A stretch of DNA of 43,262 nucleotides from Nocardia lijiangensis NBRC 108240 (GTDB lineage Bacteria > Actinomycetota > Actinomycetes > Mycobacteriales > Mycobacteriaceae), in contig NZ_BDBP01000090.1 of NCBI RefSeq assembly GCF_001613045.1, positions 1 through 43,262 on the forward strand, written 5' to 3'. Within the stretch, counting starts at the first letter, position 1, and every line of letters starts with the position of its first letter. Shown piece after piece: positions 7,877-18,286 of this stretch. Made by a program: the position numbers and the translations under genes. The notes beneath the pieces are model-generated. The model searched no databases and was not told where the DNA came from. It worked only from the letters and a program-made list of their open reading frames with translations.

Positions 7877-8812
7877 ATGCGCGCGATCGTGATACGGAAG
7901 TTCGGAGATCCCGTCGAGATGGCCGAGATGCCGGTGCCCGAGCCCGGCACGCAAGCGGTCAAGGTGCAACTCGACGCAGCGGGCGTCAACCCCTTCGACC
8001 TCAAGATGGCCAAGGGCATCCTGGAAGGCAAGCTGCCGCACGACTTTCCGGCGATCCTCGGCGTAGACGGCGCGGGCAGCATCGCCTCGGTCGGCCCTGG
8101 CGTCACGAAGTTCACGGTCGGCGACCGCGTCGTCGGCAAGTTCCTCGTCCCGCCCGTCGGCCACGGCAGCTTCGCCGAGTATTCGGTCCTACCCGAGGAC
8201 GCGACGCTGGTGCCTATCCCGGAATCGGTCACCACGCTGGCCGCCGCTGCCCTGCCGACCGCGGGCGTCACCGCGCAGGACCTGGTCGACGCGGCCGAGA
8301 TCCGGCCCGGCCAGAAGGTGCTCATCGTCGGCGCGACTGGCGGCGTCGGCTCGTTTCTTGTACAGCTGGCCAATATCGCGGGCGCGCACGTCATCGCGAC
8401 CGCGCGCGGCGACACCGCCGATCGGATGGCCAGGCTCGGCGCGGCCGAGACGGTGGACTACAGCCAGGCGCCCGTCGCCGATTCGGTGCGCTTCACCAAC
8501 CCCGACGGCGTCGACGTGCTCTTCGACCTGGTCAGCCCGCCCGAGGCGCTCGCGTCGCTGACCGAACTGGTGCGTGCGGGCGGCGCGGTGTACTCCATCG
8601 TCTTCTCGGCCGACGAGGCCGCGCTGCGCGACCGCGGCCTGCGCGGCGGCAACTTCGAATCCAAGGGCCGCGCACCGGAACTGACCAGGCTGCTGGCGCG
8701 CGTCGCGGCGGGCGACGTGGTGGTGCCGATCGACGCGACCGTTCCGCTGGAGCAGGCGCCCACCGTCCTCGGCACCGCGGGCGCGCGCGGCAAGACCGTG
8801 CTGGCCATCTGA
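7877..8812 (+). CDS. NADP-dependent quinone oxidoreductase-like MDR protein
   Basis: The 311-residue protein is a zinc-free medium-chain dehydrogenase/reductase of the quinone oxidoreductase (QOR) type. It shows the N-terminal GroES-like fold (MRAIVIRKFGDP, GVDGAGSIASVG) and the Rossmann motif VGATGGVGSFLVQLA, whose G-A-T-G-G-V-G form is typical of NADPH-dependent QORs; no zinc-ligand Cys/His set is present. Such enzymes reduce quinones or enones. The ATG at 7877 has GAGGAG upstream; an earlier in-frame ATG at 7838 lies inside the palindrome and is less likely. It is followed after 17 bp by a flavin monooxygenase gene, so the two probably form an operon. Confidence 0.85.
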   Translation: MRAIVIRKFGDPVEMAEMPVPEPGTQAVKVQLDAAGVNPFDLKMAKGILEGKLPHDFPAILGVDGAGSIASVGPGVTKFTVGDRVVGKFLVPPVGHGSFAEYSVLPEDATLVPIPESVTTLAAAALPTAGVTAQDLVDAAEIRPGQKVLIVGATGGVGSFLVQLANIAGAHVIATARGDTADRMARLGAAETVDYSQAPVADSVRFTNPDGVDVLFDLVSPPEALASLTELVRAGGAVYSIVFSADEAALRDRGLRGGNFESKGRAPELTRLLARVAAGDVVVPIDATVPLEQAPTVLGTAGARGKTVLAI

Positions 8813-8829
8813 GCGAGCGAGAGCGCGAA

Positions 8830-9720
8830 ATGAGCACCCGCCCCGTCGAATTCGGCCTGTTCCTGATCCCCGACGCCGACGACTACGGTCAGCTCACCGA
8901 GGTGGCTGCCTACGCCGAATCCGCCGAACTCGACCTGATCGGCATCCAGGATCACCCCTATCAGCGCCGCTTCCTCGACACCTGGACGCTGATCACCGCG
9001 CTCGCCGTGCGGACCGAACGGATCACCTTCTTCCCCGACGTCGCGAACCTGCCGCTGCGCAATCCCGCGGTGCTCGCCAAATCCGTTGCCTCACTGGACA
9101 TCATGACCGGCGGACGGATCCAGCTCGGGCTCGGCGCAGGCGCGTTCTGGGACGCCATCGCGGCCATGGGCGGCGAACGGCTGAGCAAGGGCGAGGCGGT
9201 GCAGGCGCTGGCCGAGGCGATCCACGTCATCCGCGCGATGTGGAGCGACGAGCGCGCGGTCCGGGTACCGGGCGCCTTCCACCGCCTCGCGGGCGCGCAC
9301 CCGGGCCCTCCACCGCAGCACGCCCCGGGCATCTGGCTCGGCGCGATGGGACCGCGCATGCAGACGCTGACCGGCACGCTGGCCGACGGCTGGCTGCCCT
9401 CGGCGGCCTGGGCGCCGCCGGAGTTCCTCACCGAAGCGGGCAAGCGGATCGACGAGGCCGCGGCGAGCGCGGGCCGGGACCCGCTCGCGATCCGCCGGGT
9501 CTACAACGTCTCGGGCACCATCACCGACAACAGCGTGGACCGCGGCTTCCTGGAGGGGCCGGTGAGCCGCTGGGTGGACGATCTGACCGCGCTGCACGCC
9601 GCCCAGCGCATCGATGCCTTCGTCTTCTGGCCCACCGAGGGCGATCCGAGGCAGCAGATCCGCCGGTACGCCGAGCAGGTCGCGCCCGCCGTTCGCGCCG
9701 CCGTTGCCGGGGCATCCTGA
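8830..9720 (+). CDS. LLM-class (luciferase-like) flavin-dependent oxidoreductase
   Basis: A 296-residue TIM-barrel enzyme of the bacterial luciferase-like family. Supporting segments are the N-terminal EFGLFLIPDADDY strand, the SLDIMTGGRIQLGLGAG motif (about residues 94-110), which is highly typical of the F420/FMN-dependent LLM family, and GIWLGAMGPRM. Actinobacterial members often use coenzyme F420, but cofactor cannot be assigned here. The start has AGCGAGAGCG upstream and sits 17 bp after the MDR gene. The two redox enzymes may act on the same small-molecule substrate. Confidence 0.88.
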   Translation: MSTRPVEFGLFLIPDADDYGQLTEVAAYAESAELDLIGIQDHPYQRRFLDTWTLITALAVRTERITFFPDVANLPLRNPAVLAKSVASLDIMTGGRIQLGLGAGAFWDAIAAMGGERLSKGEAVQALAEAIHVIRAMWSDERAVRVPGAFHRLAGAHPGPPPQHAPGIWLGAMGPRMQTLTGTLADGWLPSAAWAPPEFLTEAGKRIDEAAASAGRDPLAIRRVYNVSGTITDNSVDRGFLEGPVSRWVDDLTALHAAQRIDAFVFWPTEGDPRQQIRRYAEQVAPAVRAAVAGAS

Positions 9721-10107
9721 CATCGGGTCGCCGGTGATGCGGTCAACTTGTGCGTAGATGGCGCACGAGCGGCCCCTGTCCTCCCGTTGCGGGTACCCAT
9801 TCAGAGAACCACACCGTGCGCAGGTTCACCTGCCCCCGCTATTCTGGTCGGAGGCCCAACCATGGGGCCGAGCGCAGCGAGGCAGCAGCGGGCGCGTGAG
9901 CGCCGTGAGCCAGCCGGGCGGACATCCCGAGCTGCCGACTTAGCCGAGGGATAACCCGGAGCGGTCGAGAGCATGCTGCGCATACCCACACGACCACGGA
10001 CTTTTCGGGGATACTTGTCTCCGGAGGACCGCCGGTTACGGGCAAGTCCCTGCGCAGCAGTCGATAGCGGATGCGCAGCTATAAGCGGGAAGGAAGGACA
10101 TCTCGTC
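9721..10107 (+). other. 387-bp region upstream of the flavohemoglobin, no gene seen
   Basis: No convincing ORF. It contains a possible -10 (TATTCT, 9840-9845) and a nearby hairpin (GGCCC...GGGCC near 9852-9868). A purine-rich GC segment to about 9960 could fold extensively. A second possible -10 (GATACT near 10010) is about 95 bp before the GTG start. A strong ribosome site AAGGAAGGA (10090-10098) fixes that start. Confidence 0.4.
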
Positions 10108-11265
10108 GTGGATGCGCGTTCGGCAGCGCTGGTCCGCGCCAACTTCCGTTGGGTGAGCGAATCACCAGGCGGACCCGAGCGGTTGATCAGTGCGTTCTAT
10201 GGTCATCTGTTCGCCGAGAACCCGCGCCTGCGCGAGCTGTTCCCGCCCGCGATGGACATGCAACCGAAGCGGCTGGCCACGGCCATCCAATTCGTGCTCG
10301 ACCACTTGGAACATTGGGATCGCGCGCAGAGGTTTCTCGAGCAGCTGGCGCGCGACCATCGCAAATACGGTGTAGAGGCCGCCCATTATGACCAGGCGGG
10401 CCGTGCGCTGCTCGCCGCGTTCCGCGTGTACAACGGCGCGGCATGGACCCGTCAGCTCGAGGAGGGCTGGCGCGACATCACGATCTTGATCTCGGCCTCG
10501 ATGGCCATCGGCGCCAACTCCGACAAGTCCCAGCCGTACTGGGAGGCGACGGTGGTCGGCCACCGCAGGGTGCTCGAAGACCTGGCCATCGTGCGCTTGC
10601 AGTCCGATAGCCCCGTGCCCTACCTAGCCGGGCAGTACGTCCCGGTCGCGGTGCCTCAGCGGCCCAAGATGTGGCGCTACTTCTCGCCGGCGATTCCGTC
10701 GAATCCCTACGGCGAGATCGAATTCCACGTGCGCAAGATCCGCGGCGGGTGGGTGAGCCCGGCCATCGTCAACGAGACGCAGGTGGGCGACCGCTGGCTG
10801 ATCGGCGGCCCGCTCGGCGGGCTGCACGTGGAGCGCGACACCGGGCGCGACGTGCTGCTCATCGGCGCGGGCACCGGCATCGCTCCGCTGCGTGCCCAGC
10901 TCATCGAGATGAGCCAGCGCGGTATCAACCCGCGCGTGCACTTCTTCATCGGCGGCCGCTACCCCTGCGACCTCTACGACGTGGAGAACATGTGGCAGCT
11001 CTCGCAGAGCAATCCGTGGCTCACGGTGGTCCCGGTCTGCGAGCAGAAGACCAATCCGTGGTGGTACCCGCACCCGGCCACCGACGCGCCCTACGGCATG
11101 CACCGCACACTGGTCGGCAATCTGGGCGCGGTGGTGGCCAGCTTCGGCGCGTGGGCCGACCGCCAGATCCAGATCGCGGGCTCGGCGCGGATGATCGCCG
11201 ACACCCGCAGGGCGCTCATCGCGGTCGGCACCCCGGAACACGTCATCAGCTGCGATCCCGTCTGA
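10108..11265 (+). CDS. Flavohemoglobin-like protein, type II (globin plus FAD/NAD reductase)
   Basis: The 385-residue protein has a globin domain (1-138) and a ferredoxin-reductase-like FAD/NAD domain (145-385). Globin landmarks are Tyr31 (B10), Phe45 (CD1), Gln52 (E7) and the proximal His84 in RDHRKYG. The FAD motif is RYFS (190-193) and the nucleotide motif GAGTGIAP (253-260). Classical flavohemoglobins detoxify NO. The conserved Glu of the proximal triad appears to be replaced (ILISASM in helix H), and the FAD site is divergent, as described for mycobacterial type II flavohemoglobins such as Rv0385, which is also next to clpB. Substrate may therefore not be NO. The GTG start is chosen for its Shine-Dalgarno. 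A stand-alone reductase gene follows at 48 bp. Confidence 0.85.
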   Translation: MDARSAALVRANFRWVSESPGGPERLISAFYGHLFAENPRLRELFPPAMDMQPKRLATAIQFVLDHLEHWDRAQRFLEQLARDHRKYGVEAAHYDQAGRALLAAFRVYNGAAWTRQLEEGWRDITILISASMAIGANSDKSQPYWEATVVGHRRVLEDLAIVRLQSDSPVPYLAGQYVPVAVPQRPKMWRYFSPAIPSNPYGEIEFHVRKIRGGWVSPAIVNETQVGDRWLIGGPLGGLHVERDTGRDVLLIGAGTGIAPLRAQLIEMSQRGINPRVHFFIGGRYPCDLYDVENMWQLSQSNPWLTVVPVCEQKTNPWWYPHPATDAPYGMHRTLVGNLGAVVASFGAWADRQIQIAGSARMIADTRRALIAVGTPEHVISCDPV

Positions 11266-11313
11266 TCCACCGCGGCCCCCGCCGCGATGCCCCACAACAC
11301 CAGAGGAGTTCCC

Positions 11314-12090
11314 ATGACGGAGCCGGGCGCGCTCGGCAACGGAGTCGCGCAATCGGAGTGGACCTCGACCGTCGTCGGTCACCACCGTTTGCGCCACGAC
11401 CTGGCGGTGATCCGCCTGATCGGTGAGTTCGTTCCGTTCATCGCAGGCCAGTCCGTCGAGGTCCGGGTGCCGCAGCAACCCGGCGTGCACCGCAGGCTCT
11501 CCCCCGCGCTACCGCCCTCGCTGGACGGCAAGCTGGAATTCCACGTGCGCACCGTGCCGGGCGGCTGGCTCAGCGGCTCGTTGGTCGCCGACACCCAGCA
11601 GGGCGACGAGTGGCGCATCGCCGCGCCGCAGGGCGCGTTCACCGTCGATCCCGAGGGCGACGAGGTAGTGATGATCGCGGGCGGCACCGGCCTCGCGCCG
11701 ATGCGCGCGCAGATCCTGGAACTGGCCAGGCAGCCCGAACCGCCGAACACCTACCTGTTCGTCGGCGGCAGCTCCCCGCGCGATCTGTACGCCTCCGACA
11801 TGCTGTACCTGCTCGCCGAGGAGCTGGACTGGCTCACCGTCGTCCCGGTGGTGGAGAGCCTGGACGACCCGGGCTGGGAAGACGAGTGGTACGAGCAGAC
11901 GCGCGTCGACATCGGATTCCCCGCCGACGAACTGCTGCAGGGCACCCTGGCCGATGTGGTCGGCTCGCACGGCGCGTTCGATCGTCATCAGGTGCTCGTG
12001 TGTGGTTCACCCGCGATGACGCGGGCCACGCTGGATCGGCTCGTCGAGACCGGCACGCCCGCCGAACGCATTCAGTACGAAGGGCTTTGA
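11314..12090 (+). CDS. Stand-alone FAD/NAD(P) oxidoreductase domain protein
   Basis: This 258-residue protein corresponds to only the reductase half of its flavohemoglobin neighbours. It has the beta-barrel FAD domain with RLSPALPPS in place of RYFSPAIPSN, the shared EFHVRTVPGGWLSG segment, and the nucleotide motif GGTGLAPMRAQ. There is no globin domain, and no cysteine cluster for an iron-sulphur centre. ATG at 11314 is preceded by AGAGGAG. It is 48 bp after the flavohemoglobin and probably co-transcribed. It looks like a paralogue that lost, or never had, the globin domain; its electron acceptor could be the neighbouring globins. Confidence 0.85.
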   Translation: MTEPGALGNGVAQSEWTSTVVGHHRLRHDLAVIRLIGEFVPFIAGQSVEVRVPQQPGVHRRLSPALPPSLDGKLEFHVRTVPGGWLSGSLVADTQQGDEWRIAAPQGAFTVDPEGDEVVMIAGGTGLAPMRAQILELARQPEPPNTYLFVGGSSPRDLYASDMLYLLAEELDWLTVVPVVESLDDPGWEDEWYEQTRVDIGFPADELLQGTLADVVGSHGAFDRHQVLVCGSPAMTRATLDRLVETGTPAERIQYEGL

Positions 12091-12096
12091 CCGCCA

Positions 12097-12177
12097 TCGT
12101 TCCGGCGAAGGCCGGGATCCAGTCGCAGACCCGCGGATAGTCGTCACCCGCTTGGATCCCGGCCTTCGCCGGAACGA
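12097..12177. terminator. Bidirectional hairpin between convergent flavohemoglobin genes
   Basis: A perfect 25-bp inverted repeat (12097-12121 with 12153-12177) with a 31-nt loop fills the gap between the plus-strand reductase stop and the minus-strand flavohemoglobin stop. It can terminate both. The arm contains the CCGGCGAAGGCCGGGATCC motif, of a kind dispersed between genes in many GC-rich genomes. Confidence 0.75.
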
Positions 12178-12188
12178 CGAGCGCCCGC

Positions 12189-13358
12189 CTAGAACAGCGG
12201 GTCGTGGCGGATGCTCTTGGTCTGGGTGCCCGCCGCCATCAGGCGGAACTTGGTGGTCTGCACCATCGAGGGCGAGCCGACGATCTGCACGTCACGATCG
12301 GCCCAGGGGCCGTAGCTGGCGACCACCTTGCCGATCTGGCCGGTCATGCGCGGCTCCAGCCCCGGCCATATTCGCTCGACTTCCCCGGATTCGTAATGCC
12401 ACCACGGGTTTTCGTCGCTCTCGCTGACCGGCGTCACGGTCAGCCAGCGGTTGGCCATGGCCAGATTGCTCAGCGTCTCCAGATCGTAGAGATCGCACGG
12501 GTGGTGGCCGCCGATGAACAGGTGCACCTTCGGATTGGTTCGCCGCAACGCCATCTGCATGAGCTGCGCCCGCAGCGGTGCGATACCGGTACCGCAGCCC
12601 ACCATGAGCATCTTGCGTTTGGTGTTGCGCGGCACGCCGAGCCCGCCGAGCGGCGAGCCGATCAACCACTGGTCTCCCACCTGCGTCTGGCCGACGATGG
12701 CCGGGCTGACCCAACCGCCGAGCACACCACGCACGTGGAATTCGATCTCGCCATTGGCATTCGCGGGCACGGCGGGCGAGAGATAGCGCCACATCCGCGG
12801 CCGCGACGGGATCTGCACGCTCATGTACTGACCGGCGGCGTACTGCATCGGCTGGTCCAGCTGTAATCGCACGATCGCCAGATTGCGCAGCACGAGCCGG
12901 TTCTCGAGCACACGGCCGGACCAGACGGCGGGCGTGGCCTCCTTCTCGGCGGCGCCCATCATCGTGTCGCTGATGACGGTCAACCCTTCGTCCCATGCCT
13001 TCTCGACCTCGTCGGTCCACATCTCGGTCCCGGCGAAGCGGCGCATCGCGGCCTTCAGCGAGGTGGCCACCGCGACATAGTGTTCGGCCTGCACACCGTA
13101 CTTGCGGTGATCGCGGCCCAGCTGAGCGAGGAACGGCAACAACTTGTTCGGCTCCTCGAGCCGATCCAAGGCATAACCAATGGCTTTGACGAGACGGTCG
13201 CGCTGAGAATCCATTGCGGCGGGGAAGAAATCGCGGACCTGCGGATAGTCCGTGAACAGGATCGCGTAGAACGTCCTGGCTAGTCTTTCGGGCCCGCCCT
13301 CTTCCGCAGCAACCGCCTTGAACGTCGTTCTGATCAAAGCGACAGTCCGCGAATCCAT
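12189..13358 (-). CDS. Second flavohemoglobin-like protein, type II
   Basis: The 389-residue protein is a paralogue of the one at 10108. It keeps the same globin landmarks at the same numbers: Tyr31, Phe45, Gln52 and proximal His84 in RDHRKYGV. It also keeps the FAD motif RYLS and nucleotide motif GCGTGIAP. The proximal-triad Glu again seems absent (TVISDTMMG in helix H). The two proteins share long identical stretches such as IGGxxPCDLYD and VSPAIV, so they arose by duplication. ATG 13358 is taken because it aligns with the paralogue's start; a GTG three codons upstream is possible. The gene faces its paralogue and has a 14-bp palindrome in its upstream region. Confidence 0.83.
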   Translation of the reverse strand: MDSRTVALIRTTFKAVAAEEGGPERLARTFYAILFTDYPQVRDFFPAAMDSQRDRLVKAIGYALDRLEEPNKLLPFLAQLGRDHRKYGVQAEHYVAVATSLKAAMRRFAGTEMWTDEVEKAWDEGLTVISDTMMGAAEKEATPAVWSGRVLENRLVLRNLAIVRLQLDQPMQYAAGQYMSVQIPSRPRMWRYLSPAVPANANGEIEFHVRGVLGGWVSPAIVGQTQVGDQWLIGSPLGGLGVPRNTKRKMLMVGCGTGIAPLRAQLMQMALRRTNPKVHLFIGGHHPCDLYDLETLSNLAMANRWLTVTPVSESDENPWWHYESGEVERIWPGLEPRMTGQIGKVVASYGPWADRDVQIVGSPSMVQTTKFRLMAAGTQTKSIRHDPLF

Positions 13359-13811
13359 TTGTCTCACAACCCCATTTCGCACGAGAACGCAACGCGCGCC
13401 GGCGAGTGAAGTGCTGCGGGACACTCGACAGCAGCCGATGCCAAGGAGTGTAGGCGAGGTTAGCCAGCAACGGAATGCAACGATTAAACATCACGCATGG
13501 AATTCCATGGAAACAAGAATCGGAAGCGAAAAAAGCCCAAATAACAGACCGAAAGACCGTACTAGAGTGGCTAATTCGGTCGCGCACTCACCGAATTCGC
13601 GTGCCCCGCTTTGCAAGACTCGTCCAGTTGACTTGGGCTGAGCGATCCTGTGGCAACACACCGGTCGGTACCGATTGCCGCGGTGGAGCAATCTTCGCGC
13701 ATCCCACAGAGGGCAACAAAGCAGACTGGTCGGTTCTACGGAAGGTGACGCGCAGTCCGCGGAATGGACTGCGTCCCAGCAAACTCGGGTACTCGCGTAG
13801 CAAATAGTAAA
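13359..13811. other. Intergenic region upstream of the second flavohemoglobin, lower GC
   Basis: About 450 bp with no convincing gene on either strand; the short open frames lack ribosome sites and protein-like composition. Visibly more AT-rich than its surroundings near 13480-13580, consistent with a promoter region for the minus-strand flavohemoglobin. Confidence 0.5.
13496..13509. promoter_or_regulatory. 14-bp perfect palindrome CATGGAATTCCATG
   Basis: It lies about 140 bp upstream of the flavohemoglobin start on the minus strand, in AT-rich DNA. Possible operator; no matching regulator is evident. Confidence 0.3.
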
Positions 13812-13853
13812 GGGCCTCGCCGCCGACTCGAAATCGAGTCGGTGGCGAGGCCC
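13812..13853 (-). terminator. Terminator of the dnaK-grpE-dnaJ-hspR operon
   Basis: A 20-bp stem with one G-T pair (13812-13831 with 13834-13853) is followed on the minus strand by a T-rich run. It lies 13 bp after the hspR stop. Confidence 0.85.
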
Positions 13854-13866
13854 GAATACCTTCTCG

Positions 13867-14265
13867 CTAGCGCTGGTTGCGCGGTTTCCACACCACCAAC
13901 GCCGTACTGCGTTGCGGCGGAGTGAGATCCGGACGATAACCCGCCCGTAGTCGCTCCAACTCGACACGCATCTCGGCGAGCTGCTCCCGCAGTTCCTCGA
14001 CCTGGTTGGTGAGTTCGATGATGCGTTTGATGCCCGCCAGGTTGACGCCCTCGTCCTGGGACAGCCGCTGCACCTCGCGCAGCAGCTCGACGTCCCGCGC
14101 CGAATAGCGTCGACCACCGCCCGAAGTGCGTTGCGGCGTCACCAGTCCCAGGCGGTCATAGGTGCGCAGCGTCTGCGCGTGCATGCCCGCCAGTTGAGCC
14201 GCCACCGAGATCATGAAGAACTCGGTTCGCGACCCACCGGACGCCTTCTTCGGATCAGCGGACAT
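13867..14265 (-). CDS. hspR: Heat-shock repressor HspR
   Basis: HspR is a MerR-family repressor that binds HAIR operators, with DnaK as corepressor, to shut off the dnaK operon and clpB. The 132-residue protein shows the helix-turn-helix (about 17-45, SVAAQLAGMHAQTLRTYDRLG), the wing with GGGRRYS, a coiled coil (85-107) and the conserved C-terminal end ALVVWKPR. The ATG at 14265 overlaps the dnaJ stop by one base (TGATG), a sign of translational coupling; an upstream ATG at 14280 would add five residues. HAIR sites upstream of dnaK and clpB in this window are its expected targets. Confidence 0.96.
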   Translation of the reverse strand: MSADPKKASGGSRTEFFMISVAAQLAGMHAQTLRTYDRLGLVTPQRTSGGGRRYSARDVELLREVQRLSQDEGVNLAGIKRIIELTNQVEELREQLAEMRVELERLRAGYRPDLTPPQRSTALVVWKPRNQR

Positions 14266-15422
14266 CACGCACCTGCCCATCCCGCACGAGGATCGAATCC
14301 GCTGGACCGCTCCGCCTCCTGGTAGCGCTTGAGCGCGTCGGTGGCATCGCTGTCCAATTTCTGTGGCACCGCGACCTTGACGGTGACCAGCAGGTCACCG
14401 GCGCCGCCGCCGCGCTTGGGGACGCCGCGGCCGCGCACCCGCAGGATCCGGCCATCGGCGGTGCCCGGCGGCACCTTGACGCCGACGCGCCCTTCCAACG
14501 TTGGCACGGAGACCGTTGTGCCGAGCACCAACTCAGCGTAACTGACCGGAAGCACCAGGGTCAGGTCGTCGCCGTTGCGGCCGAAGACCTTGTCCTGGCT
14601 GACGTGCACGCTGACAAACAGGTCGCCCGAAGGCGCACCGCGCAGTCCCGCCTCGCCCTGTCCGGCCAACCGGATCCGCTGGCCGTCACTGACGCCCGGC
14701 GGAATTCGCACCGTGATGGTGCGGGTGCGGTTCTGGATGCCGTTGCCGTGGCAATCGACGCACGGGTCGTCGATGATCGAGCCGGAACCCCGGCACTCGT
14801 CGCACGGTTCGCTGAACCCGAACGCACCCTGGTTGCGGCTGACCACCCCGGTTCCGTTGCAGCTGGCGCAGACTCGGGGACTGGTCCCCGGCTTGGCGCC
14901 GCTGCCGTGACACGTGGTGCACGGCGACGGACTCGTCATCCGCAGCGGAACGGTGACGCCCTGCGCGGCCTCGCGGAAGCCGAGCGTCGTCTCGGTCTCC
15001 ACGTCGGCCCCGCGCCGCGGACGGCTGGAGGTGCGGGCGCCGCCCCGGTTGAACAAGCCACCGAGCAGGTCGCCGAGCCCGCCGTCGCCCGCGGATGCGC
15101 CGCCGAAGATGTCGCCGATGTTGAAGTCCTGCGAGAAGCCGCCCGCACCGCCGGGGGTGAACCCGCCGCGCGGATAACCGCCGCCCGCGAAGAGCTTTCG
15201 CGTGTCGTCGTACTCCTTGCGCTTGGCCGGATCCGACAGCACGGCATGCGCCTCGCTGACGGCCTTGAAGCGCTCCTCGGCTTTGGTGTCACCCGGATTG
15301 GCGTCCGGATGCAGATCGCGGGCGAGCTTGCGGTAGGCCTTCTTGATCTCGTCCTGCGAAGCGCCGGAGGAGATACCCAGCTCCTTGTAGAAGTCCTTTT
15401 CGATCCACTCCCGTTGGCTCAC
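14265..15422 (-). CDS. dnaJ: Co-chaperone DnaJ
   Basis: DnaJ delivers substrates to DnaK and stimulates its ATPase. The 385-residue protein has a J domain (1-75) with the HPD motif at 38-40, a Gly/Phe-rich linker (79-125), four CxxCxGxG zinc-binding motifs starting at 168, 185, 207 and 221, and the C-terminal substrate-binding domain. It is the longer DnaJ1 type linked to dnaK in actinobacteria. The GTG start is preceded by GGAAGGAGGAG. It lies 100 bp after grpE and overlaps hspR. Confidence 0.97.
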   Translation of the reverse strand: MSQREWIEKDFYKELGISSGASQDEIKKAYRKLARDLHPDANPGDTKAEERFKAVSEAHAVLSDPAKRKEYDDTRKLFAGGGYPRGGFTPGGAGGFSQDFNIGDIFGGASAGDGGLGDLLGGLFNRGGARTSSRPRRGADVETETTLGFREAAQGVTVPLRMTSPSPCTTCHGSGAKPGTSPRVCASCNGTGVVSRNQGAFGFSEPCDECRGSGSIIDDPCVDCHGNGIQNRTRTITVRIPPGVSDGQRIRLAGQGEAGLRGAPSGDLFVSVHVSQDKVFGRNGDDLTLVLPVSYAELVLGTTVSVPTLEGRVGVKVPPGTADGRILRVRGRGVPKRGGGAGDLLVTVKVAVPQKLDSDATDALKRYQEAERSSGFDPRAGWAGA

Positions 15423-15524
15423 CGAGTATCTCCTCCTTCCGCTGTGTTGGATTTGCTGCGCTCCCGGGCCCCTACGTGGCCACGCTTCGCTACCGCCTCC
15501 GGGTCCGTCGCTCGCGCAGCGGCA

Positions 15525-16183
15525 CTATTGATCTTCAGCATTGGCATCTGCATCCGATGCCTCGTTGTCGGCCAGATCGGCCACGCCATCGGTGACCCCG
15601 ACAAGCGCGTGCCGAAGCACCCGATCGCCGAACCGATAGCCCTTGCGCATCACGACACCGAGCACAGGATCGGCGCCGGAACCCTCGTGCTGCACGGCCT
15701 CGTGCAGAGTCGGGTCGAAGGGCTCACCCTCCGTGCCGAACTCCTCGAGGCCTTGCTTGCGCAGCGCTTCGACCAGCTTGTCCGCCACCGACTTCAGCGG
15801 TCCGGACTCGAGGTCGCCGTGGGCCCTCGCGCGATCCAGATCGTCGAGAACGCCGAGCAGCTCGCTGACCACCGCCGCCTTGGCGCCGTCGATGGCAGTC
15901 TTGCGATCGCGCTCGACGCGGCGCCGGTAGTTGGCGTACTCGGCGGTCAGCCGCTGTAGGTCGGCGGTGCGCTCGGCGAGCTCGACACCGATCGTGTCGG
16001 CCAGCGCTTCGGCTCCCTCGGGAGTCACCACGCCATTGCCTTCCGCACCGTTCCCGCCCTCGGGGCCGGGCCCGGCCGCGGTGTCCGCGACCGGTTCCCG
16101 AACCTCACCGGTGGCCGGGTCGACCTTGCGCTTGTCGACGAAGGTGATCGGCTCCTGTGCCGATTCGCCCTGGTTGCCCTCTG

Positions 16184-16187
<4 letters not shown>
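15525..16187 (-). CDS. grpE: Nucleotide exchange factor GrpE
   Basis: GrpE releases ADP from DnaK. The 220-residue protein has a disordered acidic N terminus, a long helix (about 65-110, ELAERTADLQRLTAEYANYRRR) and the beta domain with EAVQHEGSG and VLRHALVGV, typical of the family. The acidic tail after residue 205 is an actinobacterial feature. GTG start overlaps the dnaK stop by 4 nt (GTGA), so translation is coupled. Confidence 0.97.
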
Positions 16188-18031
<1,844 letters not shown>

Positions 18032-18155
18032 GTTGATTCCTCCTAGTTGACTTACTTATCTGTGTCGGTGCCGGGCGAGAAGCCCGCTCTGCGGGGTGTT
18101 CTGCACCGCCGCGAGACCTCGCCCCTAGCACCTCACGGAGCACGGTCCCAGCAAC

Positions 18156-18176
18156 GCTGAGCGTGGTCGGCTCAAT
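18156..18176. promoter_or_regulatory. Second, degenerate HAIR-like site near the dnaK transcription start
   Basis: GCTGAGC-N7-GCTCAAT keeps the HAIR spacing and most bases (10 of 14). It overlaps the proposed -10 of the dnaK promoter by two bases. Confidence 0.55.
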
Positions 18177-18204
18177 CCTGCACCCAATCCACACCGGGCG
18201 TCAA
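18175..18204 (-). promoter_or_regulatory. Candidate dnaK promoter
   Basis: On the minus strand, TTGACG (18204-18199) and CAGGAT (18180-18175) are separated by 18 nt, fitting a housekeeping-sigma promoter with a weak -10. It is sandwiched between two HAIR-like sites. The leader would be about 135 nt. Confidence 0.5.
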
Positions 18205-18210
18205 CTGAAA

Positions 18211-18231
18211 CTTGAGTCCGACACGCTCAAT
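18211..18231. promoter_or_regulatory. HAIR element (HspR operator) of dnaK
   Basis: CTTGAGT-N7-GCTCAAT matches the HAIR consensus at 12 of 14 positions and lies just upstream of the proposed dnaK -35. Confidence 0.85.
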
Positions 18232-18286
18232 GTCGTCCGAAAAGCTCAACCTGCGACCCGCGTGCGGTATTCCCGGGGCCAAGAAA

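Noticed and set aside
9850..9960. Possible riboswitch upstream of the first flavohemoglobin
   Set aside because: The segment can fold, but I see none of the conserved cores of SAM, cobalamin or ydaO-type riboswitches.
13450..13480. Possible iron-box (AGGTTAGCC) upstream of the second flavohemoglobin
   Set aside because: Only half of the 19-bp DtxR/IdeR palindrome is present; the other half does not match.
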